NCBI GenBank assembly: GCA_938022205.1
Contig: CALIEB010000008.1
Span: forward strand, 55,380-119,379
Source: an uncultured Anaerolineae bacterium
Lineage (GTDB): Bacteria > Chloroflexota > Anaerolineae > Aggregatilineales > Phototrophicaceae
Direction of reading: 5' to 3'
DNA length: 64,000 nucleotides
This document shows positions 53,100 to 62,048 of this stretch, in pieces (the first letter of the stretch is position 1; every line of letters begins with the position of its first letter). Both the position numbers and the translations under genes were made by a program. The notes beneath the pieces were generated by a model that searched no databases, had not been told where the DNA came from, and saw only the letters and a program-made list of their open reading frames with translations.

Positions 53100-54704
53100 T
53101 TACCCTCCGAACAATTTCACAGCGTTGATGTAGACGTTGGGGTCTTGTAGCAGCGTAACCGTGCGGGTGGCAGCCTCTACCAGTGGTTGCGCATATAAGC
53201 CTAAAACGACGCAAATGCTAATCAGCAGCGTGGGCGCGAGCGTGCTGTCGCCAAAACTCTTGACGTAAAATTTGGGCTTATCGCCATCTTCGGGCGCGTT
53301 GTCTTTCTCGCGCTTTTGCTGGAACACGCTTTGCCACGTGCGGAACACATAAGAAAGCGACAGGACACCTGAACTTACTGCCAAGAACACGACGAGCCAG
53401 TCACCAACGGCGGCACCGCTTTGCACGATGCCCAACTTGCTGATGAAGCCGTTCATCGGTGGTACGCCTGCTAGTGCCATGCCTCCTAGCAGCCACAGCC
53501 AGCCGATGATGGGCGGAATTTCCGTGCCGATGCCGATAATAGGCGGCGGCACGGTGGGGTTGTCGTGCGGGCGCAGCACAGCCGACTTGAGCGAGTTGCG
53601 GCTGGACACCAAGCCCATCACCATCAGCAGTGCGGACTTGACGAAAGCGTGGTTAAAAGCGTAGATAATTGCCGCCGCTAACGCCAGCTCGTTCTTATGC
53701 ATGCCCCACCAGCCAATGCCCACCAAGATGAAACCGATTTGCCCGATGGTTGAATATGCCAAGAGCCGCTTGCCGTTGTTGGTGCGCAGCGCGCTGAAAC
53801 TGCCGAAGAAGATGCCAATCACCCCGAGAATCATCACTAGCTGCCCGATAATTGCCGCTTCCTCGGTAAACCATAGCGTCATCAGGCGGATGATGGCGTA
53901 GATGCCTACCTTTACCACCACCGACGACAGCACGGCGTGAATGGGCGTGGGGGCGGTGGTGTGGAAGTCCGGCTGCCAAAAGTGAAACGGGAAGACCGCG
54001 CTCTTGAGCAAGAACGCGCTGACGAGCATCACCGCCGCGCTTCTTGCTAGCAGCGGACGTTCACCCTCTAACGCTTGCAGCTGTTCTGCCACGTGTGCGA
54101 GGTTCAGCGTGCCAAAGGTGGCGTAGATAGCGGCAATGCCCAAGAGCAGCAGCAGCGTGCCGGTGCCGCTAATGAACAGGTACTTAAACGCTGCTTCCAA
54201 GCCCAAGCGGTCATCCGAGATAGCCACCAGTGTGACCGATGACAGCACCATTAGCTCCATAAACACGAAGAACGAGAAGATGTCGCCTGTGTAAAATGAG
54301 CCGAAAAGCCCTGCCGACATGGTGAGCGCAAGCGTGACGAAGGCGGGATAGTTGACACACTTGTCCCAGCACTGCGCCATGTAGAGCGTTGCGAGCATGG
54401 TGACGGTGGTGGCCATCACCCCGAAGAGCGCGCTCAAGCTGTCTGCGACTAGCACGATGCCGAACGGCGGTGTCCAGCCACCCATCGCGTAAACTTGCGT
54501 GCCGCTGTCTAGGGCTTGTCTCAGCACGACCATGCTGCACGCCCAGGCTGCAAGGTTCGCCGCAAAAGCAACCCAGCGTTGTAGCGGGTTGACGATGAGG
54601 TCAGTCATGTCGTTGTTGCGTACAATAGGCGAAAGCAAGACGGTTAAGACCGCGCCGACAAGGGGCAGAAAGACGATGCCAAGCAAGAACATGTTGTTTG
54701 CCAT
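53100..54704 (-). CDS. mrpD: Mrp Na+/H+ antiporter subunit D
   Basis: 534 residues, about 14 helices, proton-translocating antiporter fold shared with NuoM/NuoN. The conserved Glu in FFVFMELMVLSSVTL (helix 5) and Lys in LLKSAVFPFHFWQPD (helix 7) are present. A loop near the C-terminus is unusually charged (QQKREKDNAPEDGDK). Confidence 0.92.
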   Translation of the reverse strand: MANNMFLLGIVFLPLVGAVLTVLLSPIVRNNDMTDLIVNPLQRWVAFAANLAAWACSMVVLRQALDSGTQVYAMGGWTPPFGIVLVADSLSALFGVMATTVTMLATLYMAQCWDKCVNYPAFVTLALTMSAGLFGSFYTGDIFSFFVFMELMVLSSVTLVAISDDRLGLEAAFKYLFISGTGTLLLLLGIAAIYATFGTLNLAHVAEQLQALEGERPLLARSAAVMLVSAFLLKSAVFPFHFWQPDFHTTAPTPIHAVLSSVVVKVGIYAIIRLMTLWFTEEAAIIGQLVMILGVIGIFFGSFSALRTNNGKRLLAYSTIGQIGFILVGIGWWGMHKNELALAAAIIYAFNHAFVKSALLMVMGLVSSRNSLKSAVLRPHDNPTVPPPIIGIGTEIPPIIGWLWLLGGMALAGVPPMNGFISKLGIVQSGAAVGDWLVVFLAVSSGVLSLSYVFRTWQSVFQQKREKDNAPEDGDKPKFYVKSFGDSTLAPTLLISICVVLGLYAQPLVEAATRTVTLLQDPNVYINAVKLFGG

Positions 54705-54719
54705 GCCGTTGCAGTTCCT

Positions 54720-55064
54720 TTAGTTGATGAGTTCTTTGACTTCATCGGAGTCGATACGATTAAACCGCCGCGAGACCAAGTTCACCATCGCTAGCAGCAG
54801 TGCGTAAGAACCGAAGCTCACGACAATCGCCGTTAGGATGAGTGCCTGTACCAACGGGTCGCTGGTGGCTTTGCCGTCCGCCAAGTTGGTGGTGTAAGGT
54901 GCGGATGCGCCGCGATATGCCCCTGTCGATAGGATAAAGAGGTTGACGGCGTTAAAGAGCAGGGCAAAGCCCATTGCCGCCTTGACGAGGTCGCGCCGCA
55001 GCATTTGGAACACGCCCATGCCGAACAAAGTGCCAATTGCCGCCGCCATCGCTAAATCTTCCAT
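54720..55064 (-). CDS. mrpC: Mrp Na+/H+ antiporter subunit C
   Basis: 114 residues, NuoK-like with three helices: GMGVFQMLRRDLVKAAMGFALL, then DPLVQALILTAIVVSFG, typical of MnhC. It stands between mrpAB and mrpD. Confidence 0.92.
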   Translation of the reverse strand: MEDLAMAAAIGTLFGMGVFQMLRRDLVKAAMGFALLFNAVNLFILSTGAYRGASAPYTTNLADGKATSDPLVQALILTAIVVSFGSYALLLAMVNLVSRRFNRIDSDEVKELIN

Positions 55065-55082
55065 GTTGCTTCTCCTTGTTTG

Positions 55083-58000
55083 TCATGCCTTTAAGGGGCT
55101 GTCTTCCATGTCAGCAGCTTTAGGGTGCGCGATGGTTTCGGTCACGAGCATGAACCCGCCGAACACCGTCAAGAAGATGCTCACCTCAAAGACCAACGTG
55201 GTCGTAAATTTTAAGCCAACCTCTTTGAGTAGCCCGTCCACGCCTATCCATGCGCCGTAGTTGACAAACGACAGCATGTTTTGTCCCCACAACAGCGGCA
55301 ACAAAGCGTTAAGTGTGCCTAACGCTAGCCCAGCCATGAGCAAATAGTAAGGGCGCAAGATTCTCAGGCGATTGAGTGCTTCTCTGTAGCCGTAGACGAC
55401 ATACCACAGCGATACGGCTAGCCCCAAGAACGCGCCCGCTGTAAAGCCGTCGCCCGGCGCATCGCCGCCGGTCACAATGTGTGAGGCGGCAACTAAGAAG
55501 CCCAAAGCCAGCACAATGCGCGCCACTAGCTTGGTGAACGGCGTGGCGAGGTCGGTTGCGTCCTTGATTTCGGCTAGTTCTTTTTTGTCCCACTCTTCCT
55601 GCAAAATTGCCACACGATTTTGGCGCGGCGCAAGCGGGTTGGTGATGCTTAGCCCGCGCGAGAGCATGGTCAGCACGCCCAATGCCGCGACCGCGAACAC
55701 GACAATCTCAAGCAAGGTGTCCATCGCACGGTAGTCCGCCACAATGGCACCCACTACGTCTGTCACGCCTAGTTGGTTCTTGGTGTTGCACAGGTGATAG
55801 GCGGCAATGCTCAAGCTGCGCGGAATCACGATGCTGCCTGTTTCGTCGTTCTCTATAGGGATTTGGATGGCTGCAGGCACGAAGCCTTGCGCACAATCAA
55901 CCACCTCTGTGGTGGTGGTGCGCGTTGTCATTGCTGCCAGCGTGAAGAAGAAGACTGCTGTGCCGACCATGCCAGCGATTGCCACATCACGCAGCACGCC
56001 AATCGGAAAGCCTGTACGTTTTTGCAAGTAGCCTTTCCACAAGCGGTTTGAAGCGTCTTCGCGTTGCTTTTGGCTGATGCGTCCCAAAATCAAGATGATG
56101 AGAATGGTCGTCAACGTTTCGACGAGGAACTGCACCACAGCTACGTCGGGAGCGGGCTCTAGCAGGAAAATGACCCCGATTGAGTAGCCCGTTACACCCA
56201 ATGTCAACGCGGCGAAGAGATGATTTTTTTGAATGATGCTGAAAAAGGCAGCAGCGCATGCTAATACGAGCATGAAGGTGCGCACCCAAGTCTCAAACGT
56301 GGGCGGGTCTTTTAGCGCGAAGCCAAAGAAGCTCAGTGGGTTTTCAACCGCGCCGTATCCCCAAATCATAAGGCTTGCTGCGATGAAAATCACAATGAGG
56401 TAGTAGCGGATTTGCCCGGATTGCAGACGCAAGGCGACATCGCCAATTTTGTCTAAGCCCGCCACAAACGCTTTGAACAGCGCGCTGCCGCTCACAGGCA
56501 GACGTTCGAGCTGTGCAAGGGCGGGCAGCCACGCGTGCCGCAGCGCAAATGCCGCCGCACCAAGCAGCAGTGCCGCCGTGCTAATCTGAAACGCTGTGTT
56601 GGCAAAGCCGTCGGGAGGCAGCAGCTTCAGCTCAAAGGTCTTGGGGACAATGGTTTGCAGGAAGGGCTGAAAAATCACGCCGAAGCCGACCGCTACGCTG
56701 AAGGCGAACGACCCGACCGCCAAGAGGATGGGGGTAGCATCCAGCCAAACGGGAGCATCGTGATAGTGAATAGCTCTTGGGGCGGGCTTGATAAACACAT
56801 CCCAGAAGACCATCAAGCCTGCTGCAACGGTTAGCGTGGCCGCGACGGCGATGACCGCCAGCACCAGCGTGCCGTTGGGATCTTTCCACTTGAGGAAGCC
56901 GTCTAGCAAGGTCTCTTTAGCGACGAAGCCGAAGAAGGGGAATAAGCCCGCCATCGACAGCACCGAGACCGCCACCACGCCTGTCAAGCGCGGCATGTAC
57001 TGACGCAGCCCACCCAGTTCGTCGACGTTGCGCGAGCCGGTGTTGTGTTCAATCGTGCCAACGGACAAGAAGAGCGCGGCTTTGTAAAGCGCGTGCGCCA
57101 TAATCGTGACCATTGCCGCTTTCATGCCCTCGTAGTTGGGCAGCCCAATCAACGCCACCATCGACCCCAACGCGCTGACAGTGGAGTAAGCCAGCAAGCC
57201 CTTGAGGTCGCGCTTGGTCAGGGCGAACACCGCGCCGATGAGCATGGTCAGCACGCCCACGCTCACCAGCAGCGACACCCATAAATCGCTCAGATGCAGC
57301 GGGGGATAGAGGCGCGCCAGCAGATAAACGCCCGCCTTGACCATCGTCGCGCTGTGCAGGTATGCGCTGGCGGGCGTGGGTGCGCTCATCGCGCCGGGCA
57401 GCCAGAAGTGGAAGGGGAACTGCGCGCTTTTGGTGAACGCGCCCAGCGCGACCAGCACGACGATAAGCGCGTACAGCTCATGTTTTGCGATGGCTGCTGC
57501 GTCGAGGTTGAGCAGGGTGTCCAACTCAAAGACGAAGCCACCGCCGTTGGTCAAGCTGCCGGCTACACTGCCAAACATGACGATGCCAACAATCAACGCC
57601 AGCGCGCCGACGCTGGTGAGCAAGAAGGCTTGTAGCGCGCCAAAGCGTGCGTCGGCGTACTTGCCGCCCTTGAAGCCAATCAGCATGAACGACGTAATGC
57701 TGGTCAGCTCCCACAAGATGAACATGGTGATGAGGTTGCCCGCTAGCACTACGCCCAACATCGCGCCCGCAAACGCCAACAGCCACATCATGAAGCGGTC
57801 GCCTTCTTGCGGGTCGTCGGCGAAGTAGTATCCCGTGTAAAGCGTGATGCCCGCACCAATGCCCGTAATCACCAAGCCGAACAACAATGACAAGCCGTCG
57901 AGGTAGAACGTGAGCGAAAGGCTGAGCTGTGGCACCCACTCGATGACGCGCACCACCGACCCTTGTGATAGTGCTGCTGCTTCAATGTAGGGATAGTAGC

Positions 58001-58142
58001 CTAGCAACGCGACGACGAGTATCGCCATGATGGCTGTCGCCACCCACGTGCGCACGGGCAGCGGCAGCGCGGCGCGCAGCGGTGGTATGGCATAGAGAAA
58101 AGCCAGCACAAAGGGTATTGTCTGAATAAGGGCTAAGTCCAT
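55083..58142 (-). CDS. mrpA: Mrp Na+/H+ antiporter fused subunits A and B
   Basis: 1019 residues, first gene of the operon. The NuoL-like part has the helix 5 Glu in FILWELTSITSFM and Lys in FTKSAQFPFHFWLPG. After the MrpA C-terminal domain (DVAVVQFLVETLTTILIILIL) come an MbeB-type part (YRAMDTLLEIVVFAVAALGV) and, from about residue 870, a complete MnhB domain (GGDAPGDGFTAGAFLGLAV). So A and B are one chain; no separate mrpB is present. The complex exchanges Na+ for H+ and supports pH and sodium tolerance. Confidence 0.92.
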   Translation of the reverse strand: MDLALIQTIPFVLAFLYAIPPLRAALPLPVRTWVATAIMAILVVALLGYYPYIEAAALSQGSVVRVIEWVPQLSLSLTFYLDGLSLLFGLVITGIGAGITLYTGYYFADDPQEGDRFMMWLLAFAGAMLGVVLAGNLITMFILWELTSITSFMLIGFKGGKYADARFGALQAFLLTSVGALALIVGIVMFGSVAGSLTNGGGFVFELDTLLNLDAAAIAKHELYALIVVLVALGAFTKSAQFPFHFWLPGAMSAPTPASAYLHSATMVKAGVYLLARLYPPLHLSDLWVSLLVSVGVLTMLIGAVFALTKRDLKGLLAYSTVSALGSMVALIGLPNYEGMKAAMVTIMAHALYKAALFLSVGTIEHNTGSRNVDELGGLRQYMPRLTGVVAVSVLSMAGLFPFFGFVAKETLLDGFLKWKDPNGTLVLAVIAVAATLTVAAGLMVFWDVFIKPAPRAIHYHDAPVWLDATPILLAVGSFAFSVAVGFGVIFQPFLQTIVPKTFELKLLPPDGFANTAFQISTAALLLGAAAFALRHAWLPALAQLERLPVSGSALFKAFVAGLDKIGDVALRLQSGQIRYYLIVIFIAASLMIWGYGAVENPLSFFGFALKDPPTFETWVRTFMLVLACAAAFFSIIQKNHLFAALTLGVTGYSIGVIFLLEPAPDVAVVQFLVETLTTILIILILGRISQKQREDASNRLWKGYLQKRTGFPIGVLRDVAIAGMVGTAVFFFTLAAMTTRTTTTEVVDCAQGFVPAAIQIPIENDETGSIVIPRSLSIAAYHLCNTKNQLGVTDVVGAIVADYRAMDTLLEIVVFAVAALGVLTMLSRGLSITNPLAPRQNRVAILQEEWDKKELAEIKDATDLATPFTKLVARIVLALGFLVAASHIVTGGDAPGDGFTAGAFLGLAVSLWYVVYGYREALNRLRILRPYYLLMAGLALGTLNALLPLLWGQNMLSFVNYGAWIGVDGLLKEVGLKFTTTLVFEVSIFLTVFGGFMLVTETIAHPKAADMEDSPLKA

Positions 58143-58283
58143 AGCGTTTGCCTATGCTGTCGGAATGTAAAATATGCTGTTATTTTTGCGCAAGCGGAAG
58201 GCAAAAAAAAGACGTTTTTATAACGACTTCATGAGAATGCTATGCTAATAAGAAAAATTGGCTTGATTAAGGTAATGAAGTCC

Positions 58284-58320
58284 TAAAAAAATTGGGGGAA
58301 TTTTGGTCAATTCCCCCAAT
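58284..58320 (-). terminator. Terminator of the etfBA operon
   Basis: On the minus strand ATTGGGGGAATT pairs with AATTCCCCCAAT, followed by a run of T. It starts 7 bases after the etfA stop. The remaining bases to the mrpA start (58143-58283) are AT-rich and probably hold the mrp promoter, which I cannot place with certainty. Confidence 0.92.
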
Positions 58321-58326
58321 GCACGC

Positions 58327-59361
58327 TTACTTGCCGAGCTTTTTCTTTAGGGCTTCGGTGAGTGCAGGCAGAACTTCGTACAAATCGCCGACGATGCCGT
58401 AGCGTGCCATCTTGAAGATAGGCGCATCGCCGTCTTTGTTAATCGCAACGATGACCTTGCTGTTGCGCATGCCTGCTTGGTGCTGGATTGCGCCGCTGAT
58501 GCCCGCCGCGATGTAAAGGTCTGGATTGACGCTCTTGCCAGTTTGCCCGACTTGATGGTCATAGCTGATGTAGCCAGCATCGACAGCGGCACGACTCGCG
58601 CCCACCGCCGCGCCCAGCACGTCTGCTAGCGGCTGCACAACTGTCTCAAAGCCGTGCTGCGCCTTCCAGATGGTGGCATCGGCAACGCCGGCGGGCGGGG
58701 TGGCGGGGTTGTTGGCGATGCCGCGCCCTGCCGACACGATGATGCCCGCGTCGCTCAGGTTTACCTTGCTGGTCTCTGGCGTGAAGCTCTCAACTTTTGT
58801 GCTGATGTCGGCTTCTGCCATGACTGGCGACACGGTGGTAACCTCTGCTTTGCGGCTGGCATCCTTGCTGTTGGGCTTGAAGGCGCGCGCGCGAATGAGC
58901 AGGAAGGCGTTCGGCGCGCTTACGCTCATCTTCATTAACACCTTGCCGGAAAAGGCGGGACGTGTCGCGGTCAGCGTGTCGCCGTCAACGCTAACTTCAC
59001 TGGCTTCGGTGATGATGCCGCCACCTACGTCAGCCGCTGCCGTCGCAAACAGCTCGCGCCCAATGTTCGTCCCCACGCCCAGCACTAGCTTAGGCGCGTG
59101 TTCGCTGACCAACTTGGCGAGCAGCGCAGCGTAAGGTTCAAGGCGGTAGGTTGCCAGCGTTTCGTCCTCGCACACGACTACGTGGTCTGCGCCATATTGG
59201 GCGGCATCTTCCGCCAGCGCGGTGGCGTTTTTGCCGAACACCACCGCCGTCACAGGCACGCCCCATTGTTGGGCTAGTGTGCTGCCCAAGCCCAACGCTT
59301 CCCAGCTGGTGGGGTTGACATGCCCATCAAAATTCTCGACAAAAACGATGACACGGCTCAT
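58327..59361 (-). CDS. etfA: Electron transfer flavoprotein alpha subunit
   Basis: 344 residues; N-terminal domain III fold, then the FAD-binding C-terminal domain with GRGIANN, GQTGKSVNPDLYIAAGISG and AINKDGDAPIFKMARYGIVGDL. It takes electrons from acyl-CoA dehydrogenases. It overlaps etfB by 4 bases. Confidence 0.94.
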   Translation of the reverse strand: MSRVIVFVENFDGHVNPTSWEALGLGSTLAQQWGVPVTAVVFGKNATALAEDAAQYGADHVVVCEDETLATYRLEPYAALLAKLVSEHAPKLVLGVGTNIGRELFATAAADVGGGIITEASEVSVDGDTLTATRPAFSGKVLMKMSVSAPNAFLLIRARAFKPNSKDASRKAEVTTVSPVMAEADISTKVESFTPETSKVNLSDAGIIVSAGRGIANNPATPPAGVADATIWKAQHGFETVVQPLADVLGAAVGASRAAVDAGYISYDHQVGQTGKSVNPDLYIAAGISGAIQHQAGMRNSKVIVAINKDGDAPIFKMARYGIVGDLYEVLPALTEALKKKLGK

Positions 59362-60140
59362 AGTACCTTTGCCTCCAAGAGTTTTTCAACCAATTTTTCT
59401 GCTTTTTCCTGTGGTGTTGCGCCGTCGATGATTTCGGTGACGACCTCTTGCACAGGCAAGTTGCTATAGCCGACCAGCTGCGTCGAGGCGGCGGGCAGCG
59501 TCACGCCTAAATCACTCAAGCTCCAAACAGGAATTTCTGCCTTAGAGGCTTTGCGGATGCCGATAAAAGACGGATAACGCGGCTCGTTGATGCCCTTCAT
59601 GACGCTTATTACGGCGGGCAGCTTGGCGGTTAACACTTGCTTGCCGCCTTCCAGCACTTTCTCAACCTTGATGGTCTTGTTGGCTGCGTCTAGCTCGAGA
59701 ATCTTCGCGACGTAGCTCAACATCGTCCAGCCGAGCTTGCGCGCGGTCTGGTAGATGTGCTGGTCGGTACCGGTGTCCACGCTCTCCTTGCCGAAGATGA
59801 CCAAGCCTACGTCGCCGACCTTGTTGACAGCGGCGGCGGCGGCGGTCGCCCAATGCAGGCTGTCCGTCACGTCCAGCCCGTCGCTCCAGACGCGCACAGC
59901 AGCGTCCAAACCCATCGCAAGGCTGTGCTTGAGAGCTTCGTTGTGCATCTCCGTGCCAATGGCGATGACAGTAGCTTTGCCGCCCACGTTCTTGGCTTGG
60001 ACGATGGCCTCTTCCAACGAATACTCGTCCCAAGGGTTGACGACAGTTGCCGCGTCACCCCACGTCACTTCACCCTTACCATTCACCTCAACTTTGGCGG
60101 TGGTATCGGGGGTACTGCGTGTAAACGTTACGATATGCAA
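59358..60140 (-). CDS. etfB: Electron transfer flavoprotein beta subunit
   Basis: 260 residues starting at TTG 60140, 7 bases after a very strong GAGGAGGT. An ATG alternative would remove the conserved first strand (HIVTFTRSTPD). The AMP-binding and recognition-loop region MLSYVAKILELD and LPAVISVMKGINEPRYPSFIGIRKA are typical. First gene of etfBA. A hairpin (60183-60198) lies in its 5' region. Confidence 0.92.
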   Translation of the reverse strand: MHIVTFTRSTPDTTAKVEVNGKGEVTWGDAATVVNPWDEYSLEEAIVQAKNVGGKATVIAIGTEMHNEALKHSLAMGLDAAVRVWSDGLDVTDSLHWATAAAAAVNKVGDVGLVIFGKESVDTGTDQHIYQTARKLGWTMLSYVAKILELDAANKTIKVEKVLEGGKQVLTAKLPAVISVMKGINEPRYPSFIGIRKASKAEIPVWSLSDLGVTLPAASTQLVGYSNLPVQEVVTEIIDGATPQEKAEKLVEKLLEAKVL

Positions 60141-60182
60141 GGTAAAAACCTCCTCGTGTAAAAAATGTCATAAAAACTGCCA

Positions 60183-60198
60183 CAAGCCCAGAGGCTTG
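60183..60198. other. Small hairpin upstream of etfB
   Basis: CAAGCC-CAGA-GGCTTG, a perfect 6-base stem, about 43 bases before the etfB start. No T-run. It could be an operator or an mRNA structure. Confidence 0.3.
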
Positions 60199-60261
60199 CA
60201 AGAAAACGCAAGGCTGCCTTTATTGTACACGGTTTGGGCAAAAAATCGAATACTCATTTAA

Positions 60262-60825
60262 TTAATTTACAAAACGTTGCCAGTCCGCTTCCCTTTGCCA
60301 CGCCGTGCCGTCAGGTAAGCGTGTCGTCTCATCGCATAGGCAGCTCGTGAACGACGCGCCCTTGAGGTCGCTGCCCAAGAAGCTCGCGCCGCGCAAATCC
60401 GTTTGCCAGAAGTTCGCGCCGCTTAAGTCGGCGTGGTGCAGCTCAAGTCCGCGCAGGTCGGCACGCGCGAAGTTCGCTCCCGCTAGCGTGCAGTAGGTCA
60501 TGCGCCCGCCTGTTAGCGTTGCGCCGCGCAGGTTTGCTCCCCTGAGCTGCGCGTGGCAAAAGCTGGCTTCGTTAAGCTGTGCGGCGTGAAAATACGCCTC
60601 GTTGAGGTGTGCGTTGTCGAAGACGGCACGCTCTAGCTTAGCGTGTGCCAGCGTAGCGCGGTCAAGCCACACGCCGCGAAAATCCGCGCCGCGCAGCGTG
60701 CCGTCTTGCAAGCACAGCCGCTCTTTTAGCACGTCGAGCGCATCAAGCGCATGTTCGGGCTGCGTGAGCGCGTGCAGCAGTTCACTAAGCGGTTTCATCT
60801 TCCACAGCAGTTTTTTAACAAACAT
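60262..60825 (-). CDS. Pentapeptide-repeat protein
   Basis: 187 residues. An N-terminal helical part of about 45 residues is followed by about 24 pentapeptide units (LRGANLRGATLTGG; FARADLRGLELHHADLSGANFWQTDLRG). The C-terminus reads CDETTRLPDGTAW. An ATG 9 codons inside is an alternative start. It is a second, divergent member besides the one at 23.9 kb. Role unknown. Confidence 0.82.
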   Translation of the reverse strand: MFVKKLLWKMKPLSELLHALTQPEHALDALDVLKERLCLQDGTLRGADFRGVWLDRATLAHAKLERAVFDNAHLNEAYFHAAQLNEASFCHAQLRGANLRGATLTGGRMTYCTLAGANFARADLRGLELHHADLSGANFWQTDLRGASFLGSDLKGASFTSCLCDETTRLPDGTAWQREADWQRFVN

Positions 60826-60885
60826 TGCCCCATCCTATGCCTAGTCTGGGGCTATTGTAGCGCAAGCCGCGTGAGCTTAGCAGGC

Positions 60886-61851
60886 TTAACGTGACTGTAA
60901 GTAGGCAATAAGCGCGTCAATTTGTGCGTCGCTAAGCTCTGGCACGCCGCCGCGGAAGGGATGCGCGTAGCCATTCACCATGAAGCCGAACTGGGTGAGC
61001 ATCTTCACCAGCTTGTCGCCGTCGACTTCCCAGTTGCTGATGTCGGTGTAGGGCATGTAGCTCACGCCCTTCAAGTCCGCCGCGTGGCAGCCCGCGCAAG
61101 ATTGCAGGTAAGCGGCTTCGCCGACACGCAGCGTTTCAGTATCCGTGCCGCTGGTGTCGCTGCTTGCCGCTGGCGCAGCGGTCGGCTCAGGCGTGACGAC
61201 TGGTTCGGGTGTGGTGACCGGCTCAGGTGTCGTCGCGCTGCCGCCGCCGATGCTCGCTAAGTTCAACGGTGTGAACTCGCGGCGTTCGATAGGGGTGGCT
61301 TCGGCAACTGTTTCGTCTTGGACGATGGTTGCGCCGTTCAGCCCGCGAATATAGTTGACGATGTGCTGCAAATCCTCTTCTGTGAGCGACAAGTTGCCGC
61401 CTTTGCCCGGCATGTTCACGCCCGTTGTGTTGAGCGGGTCGCTGGTGGTGCGCCCAACGCTGATGAAACTAATGAGGTCGCGGTCGCTTAAGCTGTTGAC
61501 AAACGCGCTGTTGACGAGCGTCTTACCATTGCCTGCCAGACCTTTGGCATCATAGCCGTGACAAGAGGAGCAAGTCGCGCCAAAAAGCCGCTGCCCGATG
61601 CGCACGCTGCTGGCGGGAACTTCGGCTTGACCGAGCATAAGCAGCGTCATGAAGTCTTGTGTGGACTTGTCGACTTGGGCGATGGCTTGGCTGGCTTGTG
61701 TGTTGCTTTGGCTGGTGTCATCAGTGGGTGCGCTGGCAACGTCGGCGCGAGCAGGCAAGCGCGGGGTCATCAGCACGACGAGTACGGCAATCACGACAAC
61801 AATGAACAGGGATGGCAGCACAAACAGGCTGTTTTGTGGGGTTTCGCTCAT
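60886..61851 (-). CDS. Membrane-anchored dihaem cytochrome c
   Basis: 321 residues with an uncleaved N-terminal anchor (LPSLFIVVVIAVLVVLM). Two c-type haem sites: CSSCH (about 92-96) and CAGCH (about 250-254), separated by a Thr/Pro/Glu-rich linker. Candidate axial methionines occur in VNMPGKGGNLS for the first domain and in FMVNGYAH for the second. Probably an electron carrier at the outer membrane face. Transcribed away from a multicopper oxidase, which may be its partner. Confidence 0.88.
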   Translation of the reverse strand: MSETPQNSLFVLPSLFIVVVIAVLVVLMTPRLPARADVASAPTDDTSQSNTQASQAIAQVDKSTQDFMTLLMLGQAEVPASSVRIGQRLFGATCSSCHGYDAKGLAGNGKTLVNSAFVNSLSDRDLISFISVGRTTSDPLNTTGVNMPGKGGNLSLTEEDLQHIVNYIRGLNGATIVQDETVAEATPIERREFTPLNLASIGGGSATTPEPVTTPEPVVTPEPTAAPAASSDTSGTDTETLRVGEAAYLQSCAGCHAADLKGVSYMPYTDISNWEVDGDKLVKMLTQFGFMVNGYAHPFRGGVPELSDAQIDALIAYLQSR

Positions 61852-62048
61852 AACTTTCCTCTGTTACTATATAGGTCGGTGGGTATCACTTCTACGTCAT
61901 CATTATGGGAGTGCAGTGCCTGTGCGTGTAGTGATGATTGTCAGATGAAACAAGTGATACTTGTCCATTTACGAAACAATTTATCGTCATATAGGCTAGT
62001 ATATACGTATAGGGGTAATGCTATTTTTCCAAAAAGAGGAGAATACCT

